A stretch of DNA of 63,005 nt from Gnetum montanum (lineage: Eukaryota > Streptophyta > Gnetopsida > Gnetales > Gnetaceae), in assembly GCA_015680685.1 (NCBI GenBank), contig MNCI01037548.1, positions 50,460 through 113,464 on the forward strand. Reading direction: 5' to 3'. A program made the translations under genes and the position numbers. Below, in pieces: positions 22,626 to 32,170 of the stretch. Below the pieces are notes generated by a model, which saw only the letters and a list, made by a program, of their open reading frames with translations, ran no database searches and was not told the DNA's origin. Positions within the stretch are counted from its first letter, which is position 1, and each line of letters starts with the position of its first letter.

Positions 22626-23674
22626 GTGTCTAGAGGAATCTACCCAAAAGGCGTCAACAAAGAAATGCAAAACACCATGAACAATCAAGTACCAAACATT
22701 AATCGTCAGCCCTTGGCTGGATGTCATCGCACTGTTTCCAAAAGCACATGGGATCGAGGGAATGTAGTTTAAGATGCAAGGAAAGGGGATTGGTTGTAAC
22801 CAGGGGAAGCCAGGAGTTTGTCAAGGGTGAAAATTGCTGTTGGAATTTATGGGAGAGGAGTGCTCTCTTGTGAACAAGTTATGTCATTGGTCCTTGTCAA
22901 CAGCTGAGTTTTTAACAGACTTAGAACCAAGACATAGGAGGTGCGTTCTTTGGAGAAACAGGACTCTTATAGAGTATTTGCGGGGGCCCGTTGTAAATAG
23001 CCAAAGCCACGCGATGATGTGCAACATGGTCTCTTTGAGACACGAGTGTAACTATTTTTCAAGACTATTGCCTTCTCACCTGGGACTTGTATGAGAATAG
23101 CCAATAGTCTTTTGTTTATGATGTCAACGGGGTCATGAAGACCTTTTCCGTGCATTTCTCTCTTTGACCCTTTGGTTCTTTTCCTTTTTGTTTGTTTCTT
23201 CTTTTCTTTTATTTTTGCCTTGTTTTGTCTTTCTTTTTCTTTTATTTTTCTTTTTTCTTTTTGGTCTTTTTGAAAGAGCTTGCTTTTAGTGTTGTGCTTG
23301 TGTTTGAACACTTGCATTTTGTATCATGCATTGTGTACTGTGTTTTGCATTGCAACTGCTTAGGGAGTTACAGTGTGCAATAGTGTATCAAGGGTTTTGA
23401 AGTGAGTAGGAGACAATGTATCTAGGGGATGTAATTGAATAGGATAATTGAGACATGATGGGGAAATGGGAAATGTATCAAGAGTCGAGAATGTACTTAT
23501 GAACAAATTAATTAACCCAGTTACGTGTGCAGAAAGAATGTGATACCTTGTCATCATGATGAAGTGCATCTATGCATGAATGCCTTAGGAGTGTCATCCT
23601 GCAAACACAACTCTAAGAAGACAAGAAAACCACAAATGAAATGGTTGGCTAAGCACTTTAAACAAGGAGATGGA
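22626..23674 (-). other. 3' untranslated region of CD, distal part
   Basis: No gene is supported. Near the tract it matches the ends of E and BA. A T-rich, low-complexity stretch lies at 23165-23275 (CTTTT/TTTTC runs). Confidence 0.55.
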
Positions 23675-23989
23675 GTCACTGAAACACCACAAAAAAATTT
23701 TGGCTAACACTTGTAGACAGAAATTAAGCTAAGTCATGTTGGTCCTCAGCATGACCAAGCTTGAAAGCCTCAAAATAGCATCAAACGAGTCAAAGCAAGC
23801 AAGTAAAAGTTTCCTGGGACCCACAGAAGACTACGATGACATCTGACATCAAACTTTGCAAATCTTGAGCTCAAAATACTCGGTTTTCACTAAATATGCA
23901 TCCTGTACGCTGGCCTACAGATGCCCAGTGTAAGGCCCAGCGTAGAGCAACTTTCGGGGCTCAAAAACTCATCAAAACATGCTAAAGTG

Positions 23990-24620
23990 GAGCGTCTGGA
24001 CCCCCCAGGACCTTCCCCAAGGTCCCCAGCAGGTCTCAGGCACTTGAAAATCAAATTTCGGGCTCCAAATGATGGTCATTCATTCCTCTACGCCCAACGT
24101 ATACGTCCGGCGTAAGGCCCAGCGTAGAGAGACTTTCGGGCCCCAGAAATGAGTTAAAATGTGCCAGAACTGAGCGTCTGGACCCCCCAGGACCTTCCCC
24201 AAGGTCCCCAGCAGGTCTCAGGCACTTGAAAATCAAATTTCGGGCTCCAAATGATGGTCATTCATTCCTCTACGCCTAGCATATACGCCCAGCGTAGAGA
24301 GAATTTCGGGCCTCAGAAATGAGTCAAAACGTGCCAGAACTGAGCGTCTGGACCCCCCAGGACCTTCCCCAAGGTCCCCAGCAGGTCTCAGGCACTTGAA
24401 AATCGAATTTTGAGCTCCAAATGATGGCCTTTCATTCCTATACGCCCCAGCGTATGCTACAGTGCCTCAGCGTATGCTACAGTGTCATAGCGTATGCTAC
24501 AGTGCCTCAACGTAAGGCCCAGCGTACAGCAACTTTTGAGCCTCAAAAACTCATCAAAACATGCCAGAATCGAGCATCCAAACCCCCCAGGACCTTCCCC
24601 AGGGTTCCCAATAGCTCTTG
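23990..24620 (+). repeat. Four 170-230 bp tandem units in LTR F
   Basis: The anchor GAGCGTCTGGACCCCCCAGG recurs with starts at about 23991, 24173 and 24343, and a variant at 24573. Each unit then has CTTCCCCAAGGTCCCCAGCAG and ends in one to several TACGCCCAGCGTA words. LTR E lacks these units, which accounts for much of its shorter length. Confidence 0.85.
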
Positions 24621-24906
24621 GGCACCCAAAAATCAATTTTTGACCTTAAAATGAAGCATTTTCATGTGTATACGTTGGGTACATTTTTGACTTACGCTGG
24701 CATGCTATACGCTTACGTTGGCGTCCTCTACGCTCAGCATCCACAACGTATATGCCCAACGTATACGCTCTCCCCACAGCGTATACGCCCCAGCGTATAC
24801 GCCAGCAAATGTAACACTTGTAAATTAAATCCGGCCTGATGTAGCATATACGCCCAGCGTATACGCCCACGTGTCTCCCAACCCGAATTCCTCAGTAAAA
24901 CCCGTC

Positions 24907-24914
24907 TATAAAAG
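24907..24914 (+). promoter_or_regulatory. TATA box of LTR F
   Basis: CCCGTCTATAAAAGGCCC is a strong TATA box at the position matching that in LTR E. Confidence 0.7.
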
Positions 24915-25492
24915 GCCCATTTTTTCATGAAATCGAGGTCAGAGGGAGCGGTTGGCAAAAACTCCCATAGCGCACAAGAGACATTTACGCTGTGGACCAG
25001 AGCTCAAAAACTCTCTTACGCTAGAGAGCCCTGTACGCCGTACACACAGTCTCTACGCTCCGCCTTCCTTGCGAACCAGCTGAGTCATTCCTGCACACGC
25101 CGGGGCCTTTCATCCGTCTTGTGTCAAAGCCACTACTGTGTTTGGACCGGTGCACTTTGTAATCAATTCTCAATACAAAACAGTTTACATTTTGCCCAGA
25201 TTTATTGCAGTTTTCTTTGTTTTTCAATTTACGTTTACAGGCTCATTTACATTATCGTGCTTGTTTACAGTTTACATTTAATGTGCATTGTTTACGTATA
25301 ACCCAACGTGTTGTAGCGGCAAACGTTGGGGAAGTCCTTGTTTGATCCGCGTGCAGACCATTCAAGGCACTATGCCTTCGTCCGTTCCAGCTTGCCCTCA
25401 AGCGTAGGCAGGGTCGACTGTGCTTGTCCGTGGATCTTTCGGTGCTCGTAACGTTTCAGCCTTGCACCGACGATTTCGGTCGGTACAGTCAC

Positions 25493-25855
25493 CATGTGCA
25501 ATTTTCAAAGCAAACAGAATTATGAACAACATCAGCTGCATTAGTGTCCATGAGACAAATCATGCAGCAAGTCTTTGTGGAACATGTACAGCCAATTGCA
25601 GCAACACATCTTTTCAAGTTTTTGCCTAGTCGTCGATGGTGTCGCTAGTTTATAGTCTTAGTGGACTGTTGTGGGTTAGTTTCACGTCATAACCCCTTGG
25701 ATGGTGCCAGTTTAGCATCGTAGCGGATGGTGCATTGCTAGTTTATAGTCATAGTGGACTATGAAGAGGCAAGCCAATTTATCGTCTTAGTGAACTCTGG
25801 GTGCTAGTTTTATGTCATGACGAACAAATGTAGCAGTTTAGTATTGTTGGCACAT
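25493..25855. repeat. Hairpin-repeat array R5 in CD, with short lead-in
   Basis: About six units lie from 25640 to 25855. The best is ATAGTC-ATAGTG-GACTAT at 25745-25762, a perfect six-base-pair stem with a six-base loop after AGTTT. Others have AGTC/GACT arms or one decayed arm. The 25493-25630 stretch before it shows no gene. As in BA and E, the array is the last recognisable part before the 3' untranslated region. Confidence 0.8.
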
Positions 25856-27436
25856 TTAGCCATTACATGGAACAGTTGGAATATTTTGTTCAAAGATAGC
25901 ACAATTCCTGGTCATAAAATTGAAGTTTAATATAGTGAGTTGACAGGAGGCAAGCCAATATGTTGAAGTGTTTGGTTGTTAAGTTATAAAGATTGGAATT
26001 AAAATAAAAAAGACTAAGGATGGGATTCTTTGCTATTAAAGGAAATACTCCCTGTTAATGTTGACAATCATGGATAATACATTATCGGATTATTCAAAAA
26101 TCGGATTATTAAAGGGTCAGATTATCAGAGGATTGGATTGGTCATCGTATTAGCGGTAAAGCCCTGCACATGAAGGAGGCAAGAAAAATGCGATCAAGAA
26201 AAACAAAGAAAAATAATGGCCACCGCTGGAGCAGGAACGGAGCACATGCAGTCTTCAAACTTGAATAATGTGAAAAATTCGACACAAGAATCAGATCCGA
26301 AGGCAAGCGCACATGAAGAAAACAGAGACGGCGGAGAACTTGCATACTCAGGAAAAAAAGGGGCAACTAAAATGGCATCTGCACTTACATTTGCAGAAAA
26401 GAAAATGAGCAGTTCACCCCAAAAATTATTAGTTATTCAGCTCAGCATCGGAAGAGAAAAAAAATGCGTGCGATCATGGAGATGTTAAATCAAAAGCTAT
26501 CGTAAGCTGAAAGCCTTATCCCTGGTTGAAACCTGAAATGACTGTGCAGTATTGCCTATTGTTCAACAGTTTTACAGCCCCAACTGACGGAAATTTAAAA
26601 TAGGCGCTGGGCAGAGACCTGAAACCCGTAGCACTAAGAACCATTCATGACCACCATTGTTGTTGCTGATACTGTTGCATCTGCCGTGGGCATCAAAACA
26701 ATCTGGCCTTTGCCGTTGAAATTGTTGTCTTTTTGCTCGCCGATCTGAACGCAGGCCACCGTGACGGAAGGACAACCGAAAGTGCAGAGCCAAAAATTTT
26801 CAAACCGTAATATCAAAAATTGCAGGCATTTCCCAGAGGTAGAGGTTACGATAGTTGCTGATCCAAACGGAACACACGGTGATGTTTCCTAATATGGCAG
26901 CAGATTCTTCTCCCGTGAAGGCAGTTGCTGGAACATCTTCAATCAAAGAATCAGTTGCAGGATTGGTGGCTTTGCCTTCGGGCTCGTATTTCTGGTATTC
27001 TGAATTTTGATTATTGTATGCAAGATAAAATTAACCACTGTTACTTCCAAAAGGGGAAGATTATATTGGATTTTTATAAAATCATTATAGCTTAGTGACA
27101 CTTAGGAATTTAAATTAAATTAGGCTAAACTAAGTTCTAATCTTTAACCAAATATTTTGCTAAGCAAGACTTACAAGTAATTTCCCAGTAAAATTAAATT
27201 AGATCACATTAGGAATACTACAAATTAACATATGAATTACATCTCCACTTATGCAATATACATATATTTACACATTAGCCCATGCATCAAATCCATGGTT
27301 ACTACCCTATCATTACATGAAATAAAATAATTTTATGATTTAAAAGGGAAAGAACAGAACAATTACGAGATACTTATATGAAAGGAGAAATTTGGCTATT
27401 ATCCCTTTTATTTATATAACTAAATTATAGCCTTTT
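25856..27436. other. Unassigned DNA in CD where pol would be expected
   Basis: No RT, RNase H or integrase motif is visible. The 25.86-26.15 and 27.0-27.44 kb parts are AT-rich. On the '-' strand from about 27010 to 26630 there is coding-looking sequence (EYQKYEPEGKATNPATDS, LIEDVPATAFTGEESAAIL; then, in another frame, FGCPSVTVACVQIGEQKD and GKGQIVLMPTADATV) whose family I do not recognise. It might be a captured gene fragment or an older insertion. Confidence 0.35.
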
Positions 27437-28262
27437 NNNNNNNNNNNNNNNNNNNNNNNNNNNNNNNNNNNNNNNNNNNNNNNNNNNNNNNNNNNNNNNN
27501 NNNNNNNNNNNNNNNNNNNNNNNNNNNNNNNNNNNNNNNNNNNNNNNNNNNNNNNNNNNNNNNNNNNNNNNNNNNNNNNNNNNNNNNNNNNNNNNNNNNN
27601 NNNNNNNNNNNNNNNNNNNNNNNNNNNNNNNNNNNNNNNNNNNNNNNNNNNNNNNNNNNNNNNNNNNNNNNNNNNNNNNNNNNNNNNNNNNNNNNNNNNN
27701 NNNNNNNNNNNNNNNNNNNNNNNNNNNNNNNNNNNNNNNNNNNNNNNNNNNNNNNNNNNNNNNNNNNNNNNNNNNNNNNNNNNNNNNNNNNNNNNNNNNN
27801 NNNNNNNNNNNNNNNNNNNNNNNNNNNNNNNNNNNNNNNNNNNNNNNNNNNNNNNNNNNNNNNNNNNNNNNNNNNNNNNNNNNNNNNNNNNNNNNNNNNN
27901 NNNNNNNNNNNNNNNNNNNNNNNNNNNNNNNNNNNNNNNNNNNNNNNNNNNNNNNNNNNNNNNNNNNNNNNNNNNNNNNNNNNNNNNNNNNNNNNNNNNN
28001 NNNNNNNNNNNNNNNNNNNNNNNNNNNNNNNNNNNNNNNNNNNNNNNNNNNNNNNNNNNNNNNNNNNNNNNNNNNNNNNNNNNNNNNNNNNNNNNNNNNN
28101 NNNNNNNNNNNNNNNNNNNNNNNNNNNNNNNNNNNNNNNNNNNNNNNNNNNNNNNNNNNNNNNNNNNNNNNNNNNNNNNNNNNNNNNNNNNNNNNNNNNN
28201 NNNNNNNNNNNNNNNNNNNNNNNNNNNNNNNNNNNNNNNNNNNNNNNNNNNNNNNNNNNNNN
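27437..28262. other. Assembly gap (826 N)
   Basis: The bases are unknown. Any ORF spanning it is meaningless. Confidence 1.
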
Positions 28263-28450
28263 ATGGCAAAGTTGGCTGAATCTCTTTAAAGTAAGTCATT
28301 TGTAGTTCACACACAACGCAATTGTTACATTTTACACAACCACACGCCGCAACACACACACATACTCACATTAACTACTGAGTCTATTTGGAGGTATCTG
28401 GGCCTTGGTGTTGCCAGAGACCAGCAGGCACCTAAATCCTGTTCGAGGAC

Positions 28451-28489
28451 ACTTGTTGGCGGTCACGTCCCAAACAGTCGCCAACAAGT
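28451..28489. repeat. Perfect 11-bp inverted repeat
   Basis: ACTTGTTGGCG (28451-28461) and CGCCAACAAGT (28479-28489) flank a 17-base loop. It lies just before hairpin array R6 and is GC-rich relative to its surroundings. It may be a stem-loop or the end of a small DNA element; no partner end was found. Confidence 0.6.
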
Positions 28490-28494
28490 ATCAT

Positions 28495-29005
28495 ACCGAA
28501 TGGAGCTCTGTGGTGTCAGTTTATCATCATGACTCTAGGACAATATGTGGTATCAGTTTTAAGTCATGATGCTAGGACTGTTCTGTGGTATCATTTTTAA
28601 GTCATGATGCCAGGACTAATCTATGGTATCAATTTTAAGTCATGATGCTAGGACTAATCTATTGTATCAGTTTTAAGTCATGATTCCAGGACTAATCTAT
28701 GGTATCAGTTTTAAGTCATGATGCTAGGACTTTTCTATGCTTACCTTGCTTGTGTAAGGTATGATGCTGCATGCATGGTCATACTATGTGTCTGCAAGAT
28801 CCTGCAAAGATCAACTAGGAAGAAAACAACATCAAACTACACCTATTGTAAACAGAGTTAAAATGGATGAATGAAAGGAAAGCAATGCAAAAAGTTATAG
28901 TTTTAGGTCGTTCCAGGCCGTAAGCTAGTTTAAGGCCTTTTTGGGCCTTTGTTAGTTTAACTTCATTTCGAATGTGGGATAGTTTAACGTCATTTTGGAT
29001 AGAGA
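28495..29005. repeat. Hairpin-repeat array R6 after CD gag-pro
   Basis: From 28495 to 28740 there are 37-bp-class units, TATCAGTTTTAAGTCATGATG...CAGGACTAATCTATGG, the same unit as R1 on the opposite strand. From 28895 to 29000 there are GGCC-TTTTTG-GGCC and GTC-ATTTTG-GAT types. The array begins about 15 bp after the protease ORF. A different spacer lies between the two sub-arrays. Confidence 0.85.
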
Positions 29006-29015
29006 TTGTGAAGGG

Positions 29016-29774
29016 CTATTGGGTGGATGGGGCATTGTTTCCATGCATGATGGCCTCCTTCCGTTTGTGTAGGAAATGGAGTTCTTGGTGGATGGGAGAT
29101 GACACTACACATGACCTAGCTAGCCAAGGGCATCCTAGGATCATGTTGTAGTCTGGCATCTTGTCGATGACTATAAAGTTTGCAAACATGGGGTGCTGGT
29201 CTCCTATCATGAAGGTGATGTGGATTGTGCCTTTAATGGCTATGCATGCTCTATCGAAGGAATTTAGAGAATCGATTTTGGTCGGTTGAATGTTGTGCGT
29301 TAGGCCTAGTCATTTGACAACGAAGTGTGCAACAACGTTTTCTGCCACTCCATCATCGATGTGTACTCTACATACTGTGTATTTTTCGATGCTTACACTA
29401 ATGTTCAATGGTGCATGTGTGACCTCCCCATGTTTGGGGTCGATCTTGACATCATTTTTGTGGAAGGTTAGAGTCGTTGTGTTTGTATCTTGTGGTATAA
29501 GGGATGTAATGGCTCCGTGAATAGCGTCCTCAGTTGGAGACATGTTTGCTATAGCAGGGATGGAGGAGAGCATGTGTGCTAGTGCCTGGCGATGCTTTGA
29601 TGATGTTAAGACAAGGTCGAACAAGGTAGGCATTACATTCTTATGTTTTAATGCATTGTGTGTATGAGATAGTACATCTGTGAGGTCATCATTTATGTTT
29701 GTCATGGTGGGAGCCTCCTCTATTGTGTGAGTCGTAATGTAGAGCTCTTGTGGAGGGGCAATGCATAAGGGTTG
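29016..29774 (-). pseudogene. Protease part of CD gag-pro
   Basis: The frame continues from gag without a shift after a TAA at 29775-29777. It shows SSKHRQALAHMLSSIP, the active-site motif CRVHIDDGVAENVV and, after a TGA at 29310-29312, KGTIHITFMIGD and YNMILGCPWLA. It is a complete retropepsin in layout. The active site is D-D-G, as in BA. ILGCPWL is the C-terminal motif that packs on the active site. The ORF ends NNAPSTQ at 29016, next to array R6. Confidence 0.88.
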
Positions 29775-29914
29775 TTATTTAGTAGCCCTAGGGGTAGAGC
29801 TAGGGCTGGTTTGTGGTTTAGGCATTGGTGACTTGGGTTGCCACTGCTTGTACGTGGCCAAGTTGCTAGAATTTGGACTTGGTGTGGATGTTGCCAAAGC
29901 AACTTGTGTGTTTA

Positions 29915-29965
29915 ACGTCGCGATGGATGGTGGCTGGCAGTTTAACGTCGTACCGGATGGGTTGT
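29915..29965 (-). repeat. Two translated hairpin-repeat units between gag and protease of CD
   Basis: The '+' strand has GTTTAACGTC-GCGATG-GATG and GTTTAACGTC-GTACCG-GATG. In the gag-pro frame they encode TTLNCQPPSIATLNTQ, the same ten-residue period as near the gag N-terminus. Confidence 0.75.
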
Positions 29966-31318
29966 TACATGTTTTCCTTATGATGAAGGGTCTCTTGTTT
30001 CTGGAAGTTGTTGAAGGTACGGGACTGCTAGGTTGCACTGCGTTGAGCAATCCTTTCTTTGCCATTCTTTGTAAATCATTTTGCAAAGTTTGACAAGTGT
30101 TTGTATCATGTCCATGCATTTGGTGGTAGTGGCAATATGCACTTAAGTCAAAATGTTGTGGGACACATGTGTTGTATGTTGTAGTGGGATGACTTGCCAA
30201 TTCACAGTTTTTTTGGTTGCGTATGTAGGCATAATCTGACATGCATTTGCATTAGACCAAACCAACATTGATGAGCTGTTCTAGAAATTGGGAAGGTTTT
30301 CCCGACAAGGGTATGTGTTTGTGTTGGGTGCATTCATGTCTAAGAGTGGCTTGTGTGGCGATGCCAAAGCTAGAGCTGGCAGCTTGGGGTGTTGAGGCCA
30401 CGGCCCTATTGGTTGCATGTGTTGGCATGGTGATTTTTGCAATTGTTGCATTTGATGTTGCTTGTGTATCCTGCGCTATTTTTGTTTCTTGTGTTGGTTG
30501 TAGTTGTTTCATTTGTTGTTGTGCATGTTGTTGTTTGTGTTGTTGTGCATGTTGTTGTTTTTTGTGTTGGATCCTGTAGGCCAAGTAGGATGGGTCATTA
30601 CTTGCTGTTGCTACCTCTTCGATGCCCTTTGCTTGGTCAAAGGCCTGGGTAAGAGACTTTGGGGCCTGGTAGAGTAGTTTGGACTTGATGAAGTCATTGA
30701 CTGCATCCTTGAAGATTGTCAATAGATGTTTCTTCGCGATTAGCTCATGCATTTCATTGGCTGTGGCATTCCATCGGTGGAGGAAGGGTAGTATGGGCTC
30801 CAGGGGTCCTTGTCTGACATGGAGGAGCTTATCGATTGTCACTTCAGGTTTGATTTTGTATCTGAAGCATGTCACAAACTGGTGTATGAGGTCCTTGAGG
30901 GATGTGATGGAAGCTCGGGGTAGGGCACGGTACCAGTCTAAAGCTTTGCCAGTGAGCGATAGGGGAAAGAGGCGTAGAATGGCATGTGGCCAGGAGTGCA
31001 ACATGATGGCTTCTATGCGGAATGTGATGATATGTGCATTGGGGTCACTATGACTATTGTATTTTGTCAGATGTGGCAACGAACTACCCACGGGTAGTGT
31101 AAGGGATGGGACCATAGGACAGATCAGATCATCACAGTAAACGTCCACCGCCTTAGGTGTGTCTGAGGAGGCAACCTTAAGCTGATTGATTTCCTCCATC
31201 AAAGTCTGGATGAGTTGGGACACTTTTTCCCAACTCATAGATTCACCAGCCGATTGTGTTGACTGGACTCGTGTAGGTTGTGCGGTGAAGGGTTGGATCA
31301 TTGGTTGTGAGCTTTGCG

Positions 31319-31420
31319 AGTTTAATATCATGGCAGATGGTTGTTGGTAGTTTAATGTCATACCAAACATGTGTTGGTAGTTTAAGGCCATACTGGGCCA
31401 TGGATAGTTTAACATCATCC
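31319..31420 (-). repeat. Hairpin repeats translated in CD gag
   Basis: Four units of the AGTTTAA-hairpin repeat lie in frame and encode M-x-LNYQ/P-type ten-residue repeats (LNYPWPSMA, LNYQHMFGMT, LNYQQPSAMI, LNSQ). Stems include GGCC-ATACTG-GGCC (31386-31399) and ATC-ATGGCA-GAT (31327-31338). Confidence 0.85.
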
Positions 31421-31520
31421 TGAAAAAATGATGCGCAGGTGCCTGAGGCATTGGTGAAATATGCATAGCACATGTGACACCTGCGTAAATGTTGGGTTGA
31501 GGTTGGGGAGGTTGGGGCAT

Positions 31521-32170
31521 GGCCCCAACGTAGGCATAAGGTACTTATGTTGCTTGGGGCTAGGCCTTGTCGTATGTACAAGGTGTTTGGATTGTTTGGG
31601 GCTGGGTCCCAGTGTGTGTAAACTATGAGGCAAATGCCTTGGGCGTGTGCTCCAAGTACTGTGATTTTTGTGAGGAAGCAAGGCCCCAAGGGCTATTGGG
31701 TTCGGGTAGGGCCACAAACTCGTACTCGTACTAGGATGGCGCTCACGGGTAAGAGAAAGTCATCTCGAAATCATTATGTTGTGTGTATTTTATGTATTGG
31801 ACAAGGTGATCCATGTTGGTGGTAGTCAGTACTTAGACTGGCTTGAAGTTAGGTGCGAACTACAATGAATTCGGCTTTGAAACGGATGCATTTTGTGTGT
31901 TTTTGTTGAAAAAACACTATAGCGGCACTGTAGTAGTACTGTAGTGGCATTGTGGCAGCATGACTACTATAGCAGCGTGCAGCGTGACTACTGTAGCAGC
32001 GTGCAACATAACTACTATAGCAGCATGTAGCATGAGTACTGTAGCAACATGACTACTGTAGCATGAGCATGAGTTTCAGCACTTGGTTTGCCTAGCGTTT
32101 GAACAGGTAGCATGATCAGGGTTTTGATTAAATGGTAAACATGTTCAGCCCTCCTTCTAGTGCCAAAAAT
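31521..32170 (-). other. Leader of CD with triplet-like repeats
   Basis: This lies between the 5' LTR and the gag start. At 31914-32075 a 17-19 base word, GCATGACTACTGTAGCA or GCGTGACTACTATAGCA, repeats about eight times with changes. The stretch nearest to gag repeats a Pro-rich coding-like word in three frames. No separate gene is supported. Confidence 0.6.
32148..32165 (-). other. Primer-binding-site-like sequence of CD
   Basis: On the '-' strand TGGCACTAGAAGGAGGGC begins five bases after the 5' LTR. A related TAGTGCTAGAAGGAGGGC lies at 35977-35994 beside LTR B. The TGG start fits pairing with the CCA end of a tRNA. I could not name the tRNA with confidence. Confidence 0.5.

Larger units (their letters stand above)
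23675..25492 (+). mobile_element. Solo LTR F with target-site duplication
   Basis: GTCAC at 23675-23679 and GTCAC at 25488-25492 flank an LTR at 23680-25487 that opens TGAAACACCACAAAA and ends CGGTCGGTACA. No internal region follows on either side, so it is a solo LTR left by recombination between the two LTRs of an element like E. It has a TATA box (TATAAAAG, 24907-24914), four internal tandem units and many TACGCCCAGCG words. Confidence 0.92.
29775..31520 (-). pseudogene. Gag of CD (nearly intact)
   Basis: Gag packages element RNA. The 422-codon main ORF starts at ATG 31518-31520, nine codons after an in-frame TAA. Residues 1-90 are Pro/Gln/Tyr-rich with a ten-residue LNYQ repeat. Then come a helical region (WEKVSQLIQTLMEEINQLK), the retrotransposon Gag core (KYNSHSDPNAHIITF, FPLSLTGKALDWYRALP, LIHQFVTCFRYKIKPEVT), IFKDAVNDFIKSKLLY and a His/Gln-rich run (KKQQHAQQHKQQHAQQQ). 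A TAA at 30252-30254 breaks the frame once. It continues with CHYHQMHGHDTNTCQTL, a Tat/Ogre-type zinc motif, and a second LN repeat before the protease. BA gag is homologous throughout. Confidence 0.92.

Noticed and set aside
23165-23275. Pyrimidine-rich stretch as a splice or promoter element.
   Set aside because: It has no gene beside it and lies in the untranslated end of CD.
27412-28359. A 315-residue ORF on the '-' strand.
   Set aside because: It consists almost wholly of the 826-bp N gap.
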